Shown here: positions 1 to 9,049 of the stretch, piece after piece
Position numbering within the stretch: the first letter of the stretch is position 1
Layout of the letters: each line of letters starts with the position of its first letter
NCBI GenBank assembly: GCA_029289235.1
Contig: JARFTZ010000060.1
Coordinates: 1-64,000 of the forward strand
DNA from: Gammaproteobacteria bacterium
GTDB taxonomy: Bacteria; Pseudomonadota; Gammaproteobacteria; Burkholderiales; Rhodocyclaceae
Direction of reading: 5' to 3'
DNA: 64,000 nucleotides
Made by a program: the position numbers and the translations under genes
The notes under the pieces: model-generated
What the model saw: the letters and a program-made list of their open reading frames with translations, nothing else
Database searches by the model: none
What the model was told of the DNA's origin: nothing

Positions 1-381
1 GGGCAGAACCTTGTCCTCCGGCACCTTGACGTAGTCGGCCATGCCGCCGTCGCAGTCGATGCCGATGAGTTTCAGGGTGTTGCAGACGTGCGGGTAGCCG
101 TTCTTGCAGGGGTCGCAGTGGCCGCAGCTGAGCAGCGGGTACACCGTCACCGGCGTGCCGGCCGGCAGGGTGCTGTGACCCTTGACGATCGTGCCGGAGA
201 ATTCGTGGCCCATCACCAGCGGGGCCTTGGCCCGCGGGTGAACGCCCTGGTAGATGATCATGTCGGAACCGCACACGCCGGCGTAGGCGACCTTGATCAG
301 AACTTCACCCACCCCCACCTCCGGCACCGCCTTCTCGCCCACCACAACGTCCTTCGTCCCGCAGTATTGGATGCTTTGCAT
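1..381 (-). CDS. Zinc-dependent alcohol dehydrogenase, partial (C-terminus off window)
   Basis: Only the first 127 residues are inside the window; the gene runs off the left edge. The visible part is the N-terminal GroES-like domain of a medium-chain zinc dehydrogenase. It has the catalytic zinc region AGVCGSD (Cys near residue 37), the GHEFSG motif, and a structural-zinc cysteine cluster CGHCDPCKNG...C. It begins MQSIQYCG at an ATG 11 bp downstream of the stop of the neighbouring D-2-hydroxyacid dehydrogenase, so the two are probably one operon. Substrate cannot be read from this fragment. The context suggests a polyol or sugar-acid oxidation. Confidence 0.88.
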   Translation of the reverse strand, partial: MQSIQYCGTKDVVVGEKAVPEVGVGEVLIKVAYAGVCGSDMIIYQGVHPRAKAPLVMGHEFSGTIVKGHSTLPAGTPVTVYPLLSCGHCDPCKNGYPHVCNTLKLIGIDCDGGMADYVKVPEDKVLP

Positions 382-392
382 GGCTAGCCCCC

Positions 393-1358
393 TCAGAATT
401 TATTGACCTGGTACAGCGGCGCTTCGCCGCGCAGCACGCGCCGGGTTTCCTCGGCGGCCTTGCGTTTCAGTTCCTGCGCCGACTCTTCCGAATGCCAGGC
501 CATGTGCGGCGTGCAATAGAAATTCTCATGCTTGAACAGCGGATGCGTCATCGGCCCGGGTTCGACCGCCAGCACATCCATCGCCGCGCCGGCCAGTTTC
601 TTTTCCGTGAGCAGCTTGTCCAGCGCCACTTCATCGACGATGCAGCCGCGCGCCGTGTTCACCAAATAGGCGGAAGGCTTCATCAGCCGCAGCATCGATT
701 CGTCTAGCATGTTGCGGGTCACGTCGGTCAGCGGGCAGTGCACCGAAACGACATCCGACTGGCGCAGCAGGTCTTCGAGGCTAACCAGCGTGATGTAGTC
801 GGGCAGCGAGTCCGGATTGACGTACGGGTCGTAGGCGACGACTTTCATCCCCAGCGCGTGCGTCTTGTGCGCCATGGCCTGACCAATACGCCCCACACCG
901 ACGATACCGATCGTCTGCACCTGATGGCGATGCACGGGATACATCAGCCGGAAATCCCATTGTCCGCGCTTGATCTGCGCGTTGGCCTGAGGAACCTTGC
1001 GGGTCAGGCACAGCATCATGGCCAGCGCGTGGTCCGAGACCTCGTTAGTGCCGTAGTCGGGAACGTTGCTGACCACAATACCGAGATCGGAAGCCGCCAG
1101 CAGATCGACGGTATCGACCCCGACGCCATAGCGGGCGATGACCTTGCAGCGGGGAAGCTGCTCCAGAACCCGGCGCGTCATCGGCGCATACTGGATCAGA
1201 ATCCCTTCGCCATCCTGGCATTGGGCGATGACCTCGTCTTCCGTCCGGCAGGCCAGCCAACGGATTTCCGGACAAATGTCCTTCAGAACACCCTGCTCGA
1301 TCTCGATCGACGGATGATCACAATCCGCCACGATGACGACACGTTTCGCGCTTCGCAT
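393..1358 (-). CDS. D-isomer-specific 2-hydroxyacid dehydrogenase (CtBP/SerA-like)
   Basis: A 321-residue NAD-dependent 2-hydroxyacid dehydrogenase, the normal length for the family. The Rossmann fingerprint GVGRIGQAMA lies near residue 155. The family signature with catalytic Arg (NTARGCIVDE) and the late His (TPHMAWHS, where HMAW replaces the commoner HxAG) are both present. It should interconvert a 2-ketoacid or 2-keto sugar acid with the D-2-hydroxyacid in the cytoplasm. The start is supported by a GGAGGGG Shine-Dalgarno 6-7 bases upstream. It is separated from the upstream idonate-dehydrogenase-like gene by 121 bp that hold two GGAACG palindromes, so it probably has its own regulated promoter and is cotranscribed with the partial alcohol dehydrogenase. 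Exact substrate unknown. Confidence 0.9.
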   Translation of the reverse strand: MRSAKRVVIVADCDHPSIEIEQGVLKDICPEIRWLACRTEDEVIAQCQDGEGILIQYAPMTRRVLEQLPRCKVIARYGVGVDTVDLLAASDLGIVVSNVPDYGTNEVSDHALAMMLCLTRKVPQANAQIKRGQWDFRLMYPVHRHQVQTIGIVGVGRIGQAMAHKTHALGMKVVAYDPYVNPDSLPDYITLVSLEDLLRQSDVVSVHCPLTDVTRNMLDESMLRLMKPSAYLVNTARGCIVDEVALDKLLTEKKLAGAAMDVLAVEPGPMTHPLFKHENFYCTPHMAWHSEESAQELKRKAAEETRRVLRGEAPLYQVNKF

Positions 1359-1394
1359 TTTGCTGCCCCTCCCGGTTCCGGCTTAACAAATTAA

Positions 1395-1447
1395 GGAACG
1401 TCGTTCCACAAATTAAATTTGTGCGAATTTTTATGGAACGGCGTTCT
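1395..1447. promoter_or_regulatory. Paired palindromic operators GGAACG-N-CGTTCC
   Basis: Two 13-bp palindromes occur about 40 bp apart upstream of the 2-hydroxyacid dehydrogenase: GGAACGTCGTTCC at 1395-1407 (perfect) and GGAACGGCGTTCT at 1435-1447 (one mismatch). A third, looser copy lies upstream of the TRAP binding-protein gene (11583-11595). Spacing of four turns of helix fits cooperative binding by a dimeric repressor. The motif resembles IclR-family operators, but no such regulator is in the window. Function is inferred. Confidence 0.55.
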
Positions 1448-1479
1448 ATTGTCAACCAGCCTTACCAGCCCGCTTTCTC

Positions 1480-2526
1480 CTACTCCGCAAAACTCAGCTG
1501 CACCTTCATCTGCGACGAACGATCGCGAGCGATTTCGAACGCTTCGGCAATCCTCTCCATCGGCAGCGTCCTGGTGATCACCGGCTTCACGTCGATCCGT
1601 TGCTCGCGGATCAGGCGAGCCGCCACTGCATATTCGTGGTGGAAACGGTGCGTGCCGACCAGGCGGATTTCCTTGCCGACCAGCGCATTGACCGGAATAT
1701 CCGCACTGCCGGTAACGCCGACTTGGACGATCGTGCCGCGCGGGCGAATCACCGGGAACGCCTGCTTGAGCACCGCACCCACGCCGGTACACTCGAACAC
1801 CACGTCGAAATAGCCCTTGTCCGCAGAATAGTCAGCCGCCAGACGCTCCGGCTCGTTGGCCGCGTTGATCGCAACATTGGCGCCCATCGCCAGCGCAGCC
1901 TTGAGCGGTGCCTCGGAAATATCCATCGCGACGATTTCCAGCGCCCCCGCCACGCGTACTGCTCCGATCAGCAGCGCACCGATCGGCCCCGCGCCGGTCA
2001 CCAGCACCCGCTTGCCGACCAGGCTACCGGCCTGATTGACCGCATGCACGCCGACCGCCAGCGGTTCGGTGCACGCCGCTTCACCGAGCGACACCTTGTC
2101 GCCCATCGGCTCGCACTGGTACTCCTCGACCACCATGCGGTCACGGAAACCACCGTGCGTGTGCGGCTTGCGCATCGCGCTGCCGAAGAACTGCATCTCC
2201 AGGCAGTGTTGCTGCTCGCCGGACAGGCAGAACTTGCACTTGCCGCAAGGCCGGCTCGGGCACAGCGCGACACGGTCGCCCGGACGCACGCGCGTCACCT
2301 TCTCGCCGACGGCCTCGACGGTACCAGCGACCTCGTGCCCCATGATGATCGGCTCAGTAACGCGGATGGTGCCGATGCCGCCATCCCAGTAATAGTGGAT
2401 GTCCGACCCGCAGACCCCGCCGGCGCCGACCCGGACCAGTACCTGCTGCGGCCCGACCTCGCCGACTTCGCGGGTTTCGATGCGCACATCTTCCTGCGCG
2501 TAGAGAACACAAGCCCGAGTTTGCAT
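1480..2526 (-). CDS. idnD: L-idonate 5-dehydrogenase-like zinc dehydrogenase
   Basis: A 348-residue medium-chain zinc dehydrogenase that oxidises a sugar acid C5 hydroxyl. Visible features are AGGVCGSDIHYY (catalytic zinc Cys), GHEVAG, the four-cysteine structural-zinc loop CGKCKFC...C near residues 95-110, and a Rossmann motif VTGAGPIGALL near residue 175. The YYWDGGIG segment is typical of L-idonate dehydrogenases. In this operon, which contains uxuB and uxuA, an equally good assignment is L-gulonate/L-idonate oxidation to a keto-acid entering the fructuronate-mannonate route. Start has a GGAG site 8 bp upstream and follows the dlgD-like stop by 15 bp, indicating cotranscription. Confidence 0.82.
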   Translation of the reverse strand: MQTRACVLYAQEDVRIETREVGEVGPQQVLVRVGAGGVCGSDIHYYWDGGIGTIRVTEPIIMGHEVAGTVEAVGEKVTRVRPGDRVALCPSRPCGKCKFCLSGEQQHCLEMQFFGSAMRKPHTHGGFRDRMVVEEYQCEPMGDKVSLGEAACTEPLAVGVHAVNQAGSLVGKRVLVTGAGPIGALLIGAVRVAGALEIVAMDISEAPLKAALAMGANVAINAANEPERLAADYSADKGYFDVVFECTGVGAVLKQAFPVIRPRGTIVQVGVTGSADIPVNALVGKEIRLVGTHRFHHEYAVAARLIREQRIDVKPVITRTLPMERIAEAFEIARDRSSQMKVQLSFAE

Positions 2527-2541
2527 CTCAATTTCTCCGTT

Positions 2542-3546
2542 TCAGAGCGACTTGATCTTGGCCCACACGCCGTCATCGACGGGAATGCCGTTGGCCAGGT
2601 TGGCGTTGCGGATGGCGAGCGAATTCTCGCCGGGATAGAGCACGGGCTTGGCCGGATCGACGCGATCCGAGCCATGCAGGTTGTCGAGCACTTCGTTGAC
2701 CGCCGCGGCGAGATAGTCCTCGCCGGCGATGCGCGTCGCATCCATGGCGATGAACATTTGCGACAGTCCATATTCATCGTTGGTCATCTTGCCGACGGCC
2801 GATACCGAACGACCACCGGACAACACCGTCGCTACCAGATCGAGAACGATCGACAGCGCCGAGCCCTTCCAGTAGCCGATCGGCAGCACGCGCCAGGTCT
2901 TGGAGATTTCCTTCGGATCGCACGACAGGTTGCCCTGCTCGTCGTAGCCGCCAGGAACCGGCAGTAGCTCGCCGCGCAGCGCCTTGTTCTCCATCTGGCC
3001 GTACGAGAACTGCGCCATCGCGATATCGACCACGACGTGCCCTTCCTTGCGTGGCACGGCCATGATGAACGGGTTGTTGCCGATGCGCCGGTCGCGCGCG
3101 CCCCACGCCGGCATGTTCGGCTGGGTGTTGGTCCAGCAGATGCCGACGCAGCCCGCGTCAGCGGCCTGCCAGCCGTAGCTGCCACCGCGCAACCAGTGGT
3201 TGGTGTTGGCCAGCGCAACACAGCCGATGCCGTGTTCGCGCGCCAGTTCGATCGCGCGGTCCATCGCCTGCTTGGCGTTAACATTGCCGAGGCCGAGGTT
3301 GCCGTTCCAGCGCTCGAAGGCGCCCATGCCGTCGGTCTTCGTCGGCTTGGCCTTCACATCGATATAGCCCTTGTCGATGTACTCGACGACGCGCGGAAAA
3401 CGGTTGACGCCGTGCGAATACACGCCGTCGCAGCTCGTCTCGGTCATCAGTTGCGCCGACAGGTCGGCGGTCGCTTCGTCGCAGCCCTTCTTGAGCAGGA
3501 CGCGCTTGAATTCGGCTTTCAGTTCAGCAAAGGAAATGCGTGGCAT
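2542..3546 (-). CDS. dlgD: Ldh-family oxidoreductase, 2,3-diketo-L-gulonate reductase-like
   Basis: 334 residues, the size of the malate/L-lactate dehydrogenase-2 (YlbC/YiaK) fold, which is unrelated to classical Rossmann dehydrogenases. SHGVNRFPR near residue 44 (catalytic His), the NTNHWLRGGSYG loop and the YWKGSALS segment are the family landmarks. YiaK reduces 2,3-diketo-L-gulonate to 3-keto-L-gulonate with NADH. The next genes in the operon include a YiaL-like protein, and a TRAP transporter is nearby, mirroring E. coli yiaKLMNO. Substrate assignment is by family and context. The start ATG has GGAG 6 bases upstream. Confidence 0.85.
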   Translation of the reverse strand: MPRISFAELKAEFKRVLLKKGCDEATADLSAQLMTETSCDGVYSHGVNRFPRVVEYIDKGYIDVKAKPTKTDGMGAFERWNGNLGLGNVNAKQAMDRAIELAREHGIGCVALANTNHWLRGGSYGWQAADAGCVGICWTNTQPNMPAWGARDRRIGNNPFIMAVPRKEGHVVVDIAMAQFSYGQMENKALRGELLPVPGGYDEQGNLSCDPKEISKTWRVLPIGYWKGSALSIVLDLVATVLSGGRSVSAVGKMTNDEYGLSQMFIAMDATRIAGEDYLAAAVNEVLDNLHGSDRVDPAKPVLYPGENSLAIRNANLANGIPVDDGVWAKIKSL

Positions 3547-3570
3547 GGTTGTCTCCGTTTTGGCTCTCGC

Positions 3571-4563
3571 TCAATAGCCCTTCTGCTTGCGGTAATTCTT
3601 CAGCACTTCATCGGCCACCCAGGTCGAGCGCACCGCGCTCTCGACGTTGCAGGGGCAAGGCGCAACGCCATTGAGGTCGTCGACGATGCTCTGGATGAAC
3701 GGCTGCTGGACGTGTTGCGGATTCGGAATATCGGCCGTCTGCGTGCCCGATTCATTGACCAGCGTCAGCGGCTTGTCGGTGAAGAATTCGAAGGTAATTC
3801 GTCCCTTCGAGCCGACGATCTCGACGAAATCCTCGCCGTGGCCGCAAACGTAGCACCACGAACCGTAGCCCTGCACGCCACTCGCATGCCGCCAGGTCGC
3901 GGTGACCGTATCTTCCACGTCGTAGAGCCCTGCCTGGTTGCTGGCGATGCCGTGCACTTCCTCGATGGCGCCGAACAGGAAGTCGAACAGGTCGAGTTCG
4001 TGGATACCCATGTCGAGGAACTTGCCGCCGCCCGACACCTCGGGCTTCAAGCGCCACGGCAGCGTCGCGCGCGACAGGTCTTCCTGCGCCGGCGGCTGAT
4101 GCTGCACGGCGCGCACGTTGCGCACCTCGCCGATCGCGCCGCTGTCGATCCATTCCTTGATCTTCAGAAAGCGCGGCATGGCGCGGCGGTAGAAGGCAAC
4201 GAACAACCGTACGCCCTGCTGTGCGCAGACGTCGACGATCTCGCGACACTCCTCGAAGCGCATCGCCATCGGCTTTTCGACGTAGACATGCTTGCCGGCC
4301 TTGGCAACGACCAGCGACAACGGCTTGTGCGACGACGGCGGCGTCGCGACATAAACCGCATCGACCTCGGCATCGGCCACCAGTTGCTCACTGGTGTCGT
4401 AGGCTTTCGGCACGCCGTGACGCTCGGCGAAGGACTTGGTCATCGCCGGATCGGCACTCGTCACCGCCACGAGCTGCGAATTGTTCGCCTTGTAGAAGCC
4501 CGGCCCGCTCTTCACTTCGGCCACGGCGCCGCAGCCGATCATTCCCCAACGGATGGTCGCCAT
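3571..4563 (-). CDS. Gfo/Idh/MocA family sugar dehydrogenase
   Basis: A 330-residue NAD(P)-dependent oxidoreductase with an N-terminal Rossmann motif (GMIGCGAVAE, residues 7-16), the EKPMA motif near residue 97 that carries the catalytic Lys, and the MGIHELDLFDFL region of the C-terminal alpha/beta domain. Family members oxidise or isomerise sugars, inositols and sugar acids. The start lies 2 bp after the stop of the YiaL-like gene, with the ribosome site inside that gene, so translation is probably coupled. Substrate unknown; within this operon a hexuronate-derived or keto-sugar substrate is likely. Confidence 0.88.
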   Translation of the reverse strand: MATIRWGMIGCGAVAEVKSGPGFYKANNSQLVAVTSADPAMTKSFAERHGVPKAYDTSEQLVADAEVDAVYVATPPSSHKPLSLVVAKAGKHVYVEKPMAMRFEECREIVDVCAQQGVRLFVAFYRRAMPRFLKIKEWIDSGAIGEVRNVRAVQHQPPAQEDLSRATLPWRLKPEVSGGGKFLDMGIHELDLFDFLFGAIEEVHGIASNQAGLYDVEDTVTATWRHASGVQGYGSWCYVCGHGEDFVEIVGSKGRITFEFFTDKPLTLVNESGTQTADIPNPQHVQQPFIQSIVDDLNGVAPCPCNVESAVRSTWVADEVLKNYRKQKGY

Positions 4564-4565
4564 GA

Positions 4566-5045
4566 TCAGGCTCCGGCCAGCAGCGAGACGCGCACCTTGA
4601 CGACGACCTTGCGCACCTGCTTCGGCGCGCCGAGGGCGACGCCCGGACGATGCACGTCCGACGGCAGGAACACCGCGAAGCTGCCCGGCGTCATGGTCAG
4701 CATCGATTCATTCTCCACGCCGGAATAGAACAGCAGGTCGCGTTCCGCCAGCAGGTCCTCGGCCACGGTGTTGCTGCCGTCGTCGGAAGCGACGCCGATC
4801 TGCTCGCAGCCGCTCACCGAGAACTGCACGTCGGCGTACTGGCGATGCACTTCCGGCCGGGTTTCGGCGAACGGCTTGGTGGTCATGTCGAAGACCTGGA
4901 CGTAAATGTCCTTGCCCTGCAGGTCATAGTTGCCGACCGGCAACGCCTGGAAATCGGTCTGCTTGAGATGCTCGATGACGGTCTTGAGGGGCTGGGGCAG
5001 CCAGGCGAAGCCGGACTCGTAATCCTTGATGTTTCCGAAAATCAT
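4566..5045 (-). CDS. yiaL: YhcH/YjgK/YiaL family cupin-like protein
   Basis: 159 residues starting MIFGNIKD; an upstream in-frame ATG at 5096 lies inside the preceding uxuA gene and is less likely because GGAG sits 8 bases before the chosen start. The family has a beta-sandwich cupin-like fold with a metal-binding HRQYADVQF segment (about residue 67) and DVHRPG near the C-terminus. In E. coli YiaL belongs to the diketogulonate operon, and relatives act on sialic acid or sugar anomers, but the reaction is not firmly established. Here it is flanked by uxuA and a Gfo/Idh gene, in agreement with a sugar-acid isomerase or mutarotase role. Confidence 0.85.
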   Translation of the reverse strand: MIFGNIKDYESGFAWLPQPLKTVIEHLKQTDFQALPVGNYDLQGKDIYVQVFDMTTKPFAETRPEVHRQYADVQFSVSGCEQIGVASDDGSNTVAEDLLAERDLLFYSGVENESMLTMTPGSFAVFLPSDVHRPGVALGAPKQVRKVVVKVRVSLLAGA

Positions 5046-5062
5046 GGTGCAGGCTCCTTGGT

Positions 5063-6109
5063 TTATTTGGGAGAAAACTTGCTGACGGCTTCCCACAGGC
5101 CGTTGAGATAGACGGCACCGAGAGCCCGGTCATAAAGGCCATAGCCCGGCTTGCCGGTTTCACCCCAGATCATGCGACCGTGGTCCGGGCGCCAGTAGCC
5201 GTCGAAGCCGACGTCGTAATAGGCCTTGACGATCGCCGCCATGTCCAGCGAGCCGTCGCACGAACGGTGCGTCGCCTCGTAGAAGGTGCCGTCCGGCTCG
5301 ACCTTGACGTTGCGCAGGTGGCCGAAGTGGATGCGTCCGCGCGCGCCAAACTCGCGCACCAGCGCCTCGACGTTGTTGCACAGGTCGGCGCCGAGCGAAC
5401 CGGAACACAGGGTGATGCCATTGGACGCCGAGTCGACGATGTCGAGCATGCGGGCATAGTCGTCGCGGTTCTTCATGATCCGCGGCAGGCCAAAGATCGG
5501 GCGGGGAGGATCGTCCGGGTGCATGGCCATCTTGACGCCGACTTCCTCGGCCACCGGGATGATCGCCTTGAGGAAATATTCGAGGTTGGCCCACAGCTTG
5601 CCCTCATCGACCGACTTGTACTCAGCGAGCAGGCTCTTCAGTTCTTCGGGCTTGTAACTCGCATCCCAACCGGGCAGAGAAATGCCCTTCTCCGGATCGA
5701 TCCTGGCAACCTCTTCGGCATCGAACGACAAGGTAGTCGAACCGTCCGGCAGCACCTTGGCCATTTCGGTACGCGTCCAGTCGAATACCGGCATGAAGTT
5801 GTAGCAGATGACCTTGACACCGACCGCGGCGCAGTTGCGGATATTCTGCTGGAAGTTGGCGATCAGGCGGTCGCGCGTCGGCTTGCCAAGTTTGATGTCT
5901 TCATGGGTGGGGATGCTTTCCACCACCTCGAACTTGAGGCCGGCGCCCTCGATGCGGTCACGCAAGGCCTGCAGCTTCTCTACCGGCCACACCTCGCCAA
6001 CGGGAACGTCGTAGATGGCCGAGACGATCCCGTACATGCCGGGAATCTGGCGGATGTATTCGAGCTTGACGGGGTCGGACTCGCCGTACCAGCGGAAAGT
6101 CATCTTCAT
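5063..6109 (-). CDS. uxuA: D-mannonate dehydratase
   Basis: UxuA dehydrates D-mannonate to 2-keto-3-deoxy-D-gluconate, the committed step of the glucuronate branch. The 348-residue length matches the short UxuA group (E. coli UxuA is about 394). Recognisable blocks are the start [29 protein letters not shown] (metal ligands), the CSGSLGAD segment, HFGHLRN and RPDHGRM near the C-terminus. The start has AAGGAGA 7 bases upstream. It follows uxuB by 39 bp in the same operon, so the two consecutive reactions are encoded together. Confidence 0.95.
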   Translation of the reverse strand: MKMTFRWYGESDPVKLEYIRQIPGMYGIVSAIYDVPVGEVWPVEKLQALRDRIEGAGLKFEVVESIPTHEDIKLGKPTRDRLIANFQQNIRNCAAVGVKVICYNFMPVFDWTRTEMAKVLPDGSTTLSFDAEEVARIDPEKGISLPGWDASYKPEELKSLLAEYKSVDEGKLWANLEYFLKAIIPVAEEVGVKMAMHPDDPPRPIFGLPRIMKNRDDYARMLDIVDSASNGITLCSGSLGADLCNNVEALVREFGARGRIHFGHLRNVKVEPDGTFYEATHRSCDGSLDMAAIVKAYYDVGFDGYWRPDHGRMIWGETGKPGYGLYDRALGAVYLNGLWEAVSKFSPK

Positions 6110-6148
6110 GTTCGGTCTCCTTCTGTCGTTGCGTGAGGAATTGGCCGG

Positions 6149-7618
6149 TCAGGCCGTGATTTGGGTGGCCGTGGCCACGGCGGGATTCTTGGCCAGTTCG
6201 ATGAACTTGCCGAGCAGTTCGGCGCGGAAGGCGGTGTTGGCAGGCACGTCCTGCCCGAAAATCTTCTGCAGACCGAGCAGGTTGTCGACAATCGTCGCGG
6301 CGTCCGTGCTCTTGCCGGCCTGCGCCAGGATTTCGGTGGACATCGGATCGCTGAGCACGCCCCCCGACGTGTGCGCGGTCTTGACGGCAAAGTGCATCCA
6401 CGCCGCGATGGCCGTGGCGATGGCCGGTGACGGCACGCCTTTTGCCATCCGTTCACGCAGCGGCGCAAGCAGGCGTTGCGGCAGTTTCTGCGAACCGTCG
6501 GACGCGATCTGCGCCGTGCGGTGTTTGAGCGCAGGATTGCGGAAGCGTTGTTTCAACTGTTCGATGTAATCGGCCGGATCGACACCCTTCGGCGCCTGCA
6601 GGACTTCGCGGTTTTCCAGCCACAGCGCGTCGAGGATGTCGGTGATCAGCGGCAACTGCATTGCTTCGGCGACGGTTTCACGCCCGGTAAGCTGGCCGAG
6701 GTAGGCCAGCGTCGAGTGCGAACCATTCAGGCAGCGCAGCTTCATGCTTTCCCAGCGTTCGATCTCGTCGGAGAACACGGCACCGCCGAGCGTCCAGTCG
6801 GGGCGCCCCATGCTGAACTTGTCCTCGATGACCCACTGCACGAACTGTTCGGTGACGACCGGCCAGGCATCTTCGACGCCCAGGCGTTCGTTGATGTGCG
6901 CCCGGTCGGCGTCGGTGGTCGCCGGCGTGATGCGGTCGACCATCGTGCAGGGGAAGCACACACTGGCCTCAATCCATGCCGCGAGTTCGGCATCGACTTC
7001 CCTGGCAAACGCGACGACCGCCGCGCGCGCCAGCTTGCCGTTGTTCGGCAGGTTGTCGCAGCTGAGAACGGTAAAGGGCTGAACACCAGCGGCCTTGCGG
7101 TTGCGCAGCGCATACACGATCAAGCCGAGAATTGTCCTGGGCAGCGCCGGATTGGCGAGATCGGCGGCGATGGCCGGCGACTGGAGTTGCAGCTTGCCGG
7201 TGGCGAGGTCGAGGTAATAACCTTTCTCGGTCACCGTGATGCTGACGATGCGCGTGCTGACGTCGCTCATCTTGGCCAACAGCCGGACCTTCTCGGCATC
7301 CTCGGCACCGCCGACCGCATCGACAATTGCGCCGACGACGCTGATCCGTTCAAAGTCCGCGCCAAACTCGGCCACGGCGTAAAGACAATCCTGCGGAGCC
7401 AGCGCATCGCGCATGCCGGAAGACTGCATGCCGGCACCGACGATGCCCCAGGCCAGATCGCCGGAATTGAGTACCGCCTCGGTCATCAGCGCCTGATGGG
7501 CACGATGAAACGCGCCCAGGCCAAGATGCACGATCGACGCGGAGATCTTCCTGCGGTCATAAGCGGGACGCCCAATCGACGACGGCAGTTGGGCCAGAGT
7601 GTTTTCGGAAAGACGCAT
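6149..7618 (-). CDS. uxuB: Fructuronate reductase / mannitol dehydrogenase family protein
   Basis: 489 residues, equal to UxuB-type long-chain polyol dehydrogenases (E. coli UxuB 486). IVHLGLGAFHRAHQ near residue 30 is the N-terminal NAD-binding signature, and the LNGSHSTLAYLG block near residue 297 with the following His-containing helix is the catalytic region. It interconverts D-fructuronate and D-mannonate. This is the promoter-proximal gene of the catabolic operon, 128 bp from the divergent gntR with an operator between. A distal member could instead use tagaturonate, but adjacency to uxuA favours fructuronate. Confidence 0.9.
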   Translation of the reverse strand: MRLSENTLAQLPSSIGRPAYDRRKISASIVHLGLGAFHRAHQALMTEAVLNSGDLAWGIVGAGMQSSGMRDALAPQDCLYAVAEFGADFERISVVGAIVDAVGGAEDAEKVRLLAKMSDVSTRIVSITVTEKGYYLDLATGKLQLQSPAIAADLANPALPRTILGLIVYALRNRKAAGVQPFTVLSCDNLPNNGKLARAAVVAFAREVDAELAAWIEASVCFPCTMVDRITPATTDADRAHINERLGVEDAWPVVTEQFVQWVIEDKFSMGRPDWTLGGAVFSDEIERWESMKLRCLNGSHSTLAYLGQLTGRETVAEAMQLPLITDILDALWLENREVLQAPKGVDPADYIEQLKQRFRNPALKHRTAQIASDGSQKLPQRLLAPLRERMAKGVPSPAIATAIAAWMHFAVKTAHTSGGVLSDPMSTEILAQAGKSTDAATIVDNLLGLQKIFGQDVPANTAFRAELLGKFIELAKNPAVATATQITA

Positions 7619-7664
7619 GGCTACCCCTCGGAATTTTTTATAGAAAGGACGTGTCGAAGCCTAT

Positions 7665-7678
7665 GTATACTTGTATAC
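7665..7678. promoter_or_regulatory. GTATAC-TT-GTATAC operator for GntR regulator
   Basis: Two GTATAC hexamers separated by TT make a 14-bp near-perfect palindrome in the 128-bp divergent promoter between uxuB and gntR. FCD-type GntR regulators commonly bind short palindromes with TNGTATACNA-like cores, so this is the probable autoregulatory and uxu-operon operator. The site is seen in sequence; the binding protein is inferred. Confidence 0.6.
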
Positions 7679-7746
7679 TAGCATTCAAATAACAAATTGC
7701 AACAGCGAAAATCTGCGGAGGCCAGCTGTCAGGCTAGGATCAAAAA

Positions 7747-8457
7747 ATGGAAATGGAAACCTTTGACAACCTGTCCGGCGTAAGTTTTCGCCCGCAGGAA
7801 TCGCTGTCGATCGGCGCGCAGTTGCACCGCATCCTGCGCGCCGCGATCATCCGTGGCGACCTGGTGCCGGGTCAGGCCATTTCAGAGATTGAAATCAGCA
7901 AGAAATTCTCGGTCAGCCGGCAACCCGTGCGCGAAGCGTTCATCAAGCTTGGCGAAGAACGTCTGATCGAAGTGCTTCCGCAGCGAGGCACCTACGTGCG
8001 CAAGATTTCGGTCAAGGAAGTGCTCGACGCGCGTCATCTGCGCGAGATCATCGAGGTGTCGATCGTCCGCGAGGTTGCCGAAAAACACGACGCTGAACTG
8101 ATCAGGACCCTGCGCGAACTCGTCGCCGCGCAAAAGCAGGTTCCCCAAGGCGACAACCAGTCCTTTCTCCTTCTCGACGAGGAATTTCACCGAACCCTGG
8201 CGCTGAGCGCCGGCCGAGAGTACGCCTGGCGCGTCACCGAAGGCATCAAGGCGCAAATGAACCGCGTCCGCTTCCTGACCTTCGGTTCGGCGACGCCGAT
8301 GCAGCAACTGGCCGACGAGCACGCCGGCGTCATCGACGCCATCGAAGCCGGCGACGCGGACCTGGCCGGCAAGCGCATGGAACAGCATATGCGCACGCTG
8401 ATCACCACCCTGCCCCTGATGGCCGAACGCTACCCGGAACATTTCGTTGCCGAATGA
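7747..8457 (+). CDS. GntR family (FCD subfamily) transcriptional regulator
   Basis: 236 residues: an N-terminal winged helix (about 20-85; FSVSRQPVREAFIKLGEERLIE is interrupted by nothing and ends with the wing QRGTYVRKI) and a C-terminal FCD ligand-binding domain with metal-type residues (DEEFHRTLA, DEHAGVIDAI, HMRTLI). It is divergent from uxuB and convergent with the TRAP operon, so it probably senses a sugar-acid intermediate and represses catabolism and uptake. The start has GGAT 9 bases upstream; a second ATG two codons later is possible. Confidence 0.9.
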   Translation: MEMETFDNLSGVSFRPQESLSIGAQLHRILRAAIIRGDLVPGQAISEIEISKKFSVSRQPVREAFIKLGEERLIEVLPQRGTYVRKISVKEVLDARHLREIIEVSIVREVAEKHDAELIRTLRELVAAQKQVPQGDNQSFLLLDEEFHRTLALSAGREYAWRVTEGIKAQMNRVRFLTFGSATPMQQLADEHAGVIDAIEAGDADLAGKRMEQHMRTLITTLPLMAERYPEHFVAE

Positions 8458-8493
8458 AGGCGCCGTCCGGGTCAGGCAATCCGGCCGTTCGGA

Positions 8494-9021
8494 TCACTCC
8501 CGCCCGGCTTCGATATCAAGCGCCGGATTCACGATCTTGAGCAATTCCAGGTACATGTTCTTGAGACTGTACAGAACCATCACGCCCCCCGTGATCGGCA
8601 TGCAGGCGTAAAGCCATTTCTTCGACATGGCGAAGGCGGTCGTCTGTTCTTCGGTTTTCAGGAACAGATCGAGCGCGTACCAGAAGAAAACGGCGATGAA
8701 GACCAGCGACAGCAACTCGACGATCAGCCGATAAGCGAACCTGGCGCGAACGCTCGACAGGTGCTTCGATATCCAGTCGCCGACGCTGAAGTGCCCGTGG
8801 ATGACCCACACGGCAGCGGCGCCGTAAAAGATCAACGCTCCGTACAGCAATTCGAGAATCTCGTCGAACCAGTGCATCGACATCACCGGGACGAAGCGGA
8901 CGATGATGTTCAACGTCAGAATGACCGTGATGGCAGCAAAAAGCCCGATGCAAATCCATTTCAGCCCCAACGTCAGCAGCCGGTCGCAACGGTTCAACGC
9001 ATGAAAAACAGTTTGTTTCAT
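8494..9021 (-). CDS. dctQ: TRAP transporter small permease (DctQ type)
   Basis: 175 residues with four predicted membrane segments (around WICIGLFAAITVILTLN, ILELLYGALIFYGAAAVW, LLSLVFIAVFFWYAL and GGVMVLYSLKNMYL), the DctQ architecture. The start MKQTVFHAL is preferred over an upstream in-frame ATG at 9060 because AAAGGA precedes it. It sits 28 bp after the large-permease stop, last in the transporter operon. With DctM it forms the membrane part of a sodium-driven sugar-acid importer. Substrate is inferred from the adjoining uxu genes. Confidence 0.9.
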   Translation of the reverse strand: MKQTVFHALNRCDRLLTLGLKWICIGLFAAITVILTLNIIVRFVPVMSMHWFDEILELLYGALIFYGAAAVWVIHGHFSVGDWISKHLSSVRARFAYRLIVELLSLVFIAVFFWYALDLFLKTEEQTTAFAMSKKWLYACMPITGGVMVLYSLKNMYLELLKIVNPALDIEAGRE

Positions 9022-9049
9022 CGAACTGATCCTTTCTCCCGAACCCCGG

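Noticed and set aside
3037-4728. 563-codon plus-strand open frame
   Set aside because: Opposes the dlgD-like and Gfo/Idh genes, which have clear domains on the other strand.
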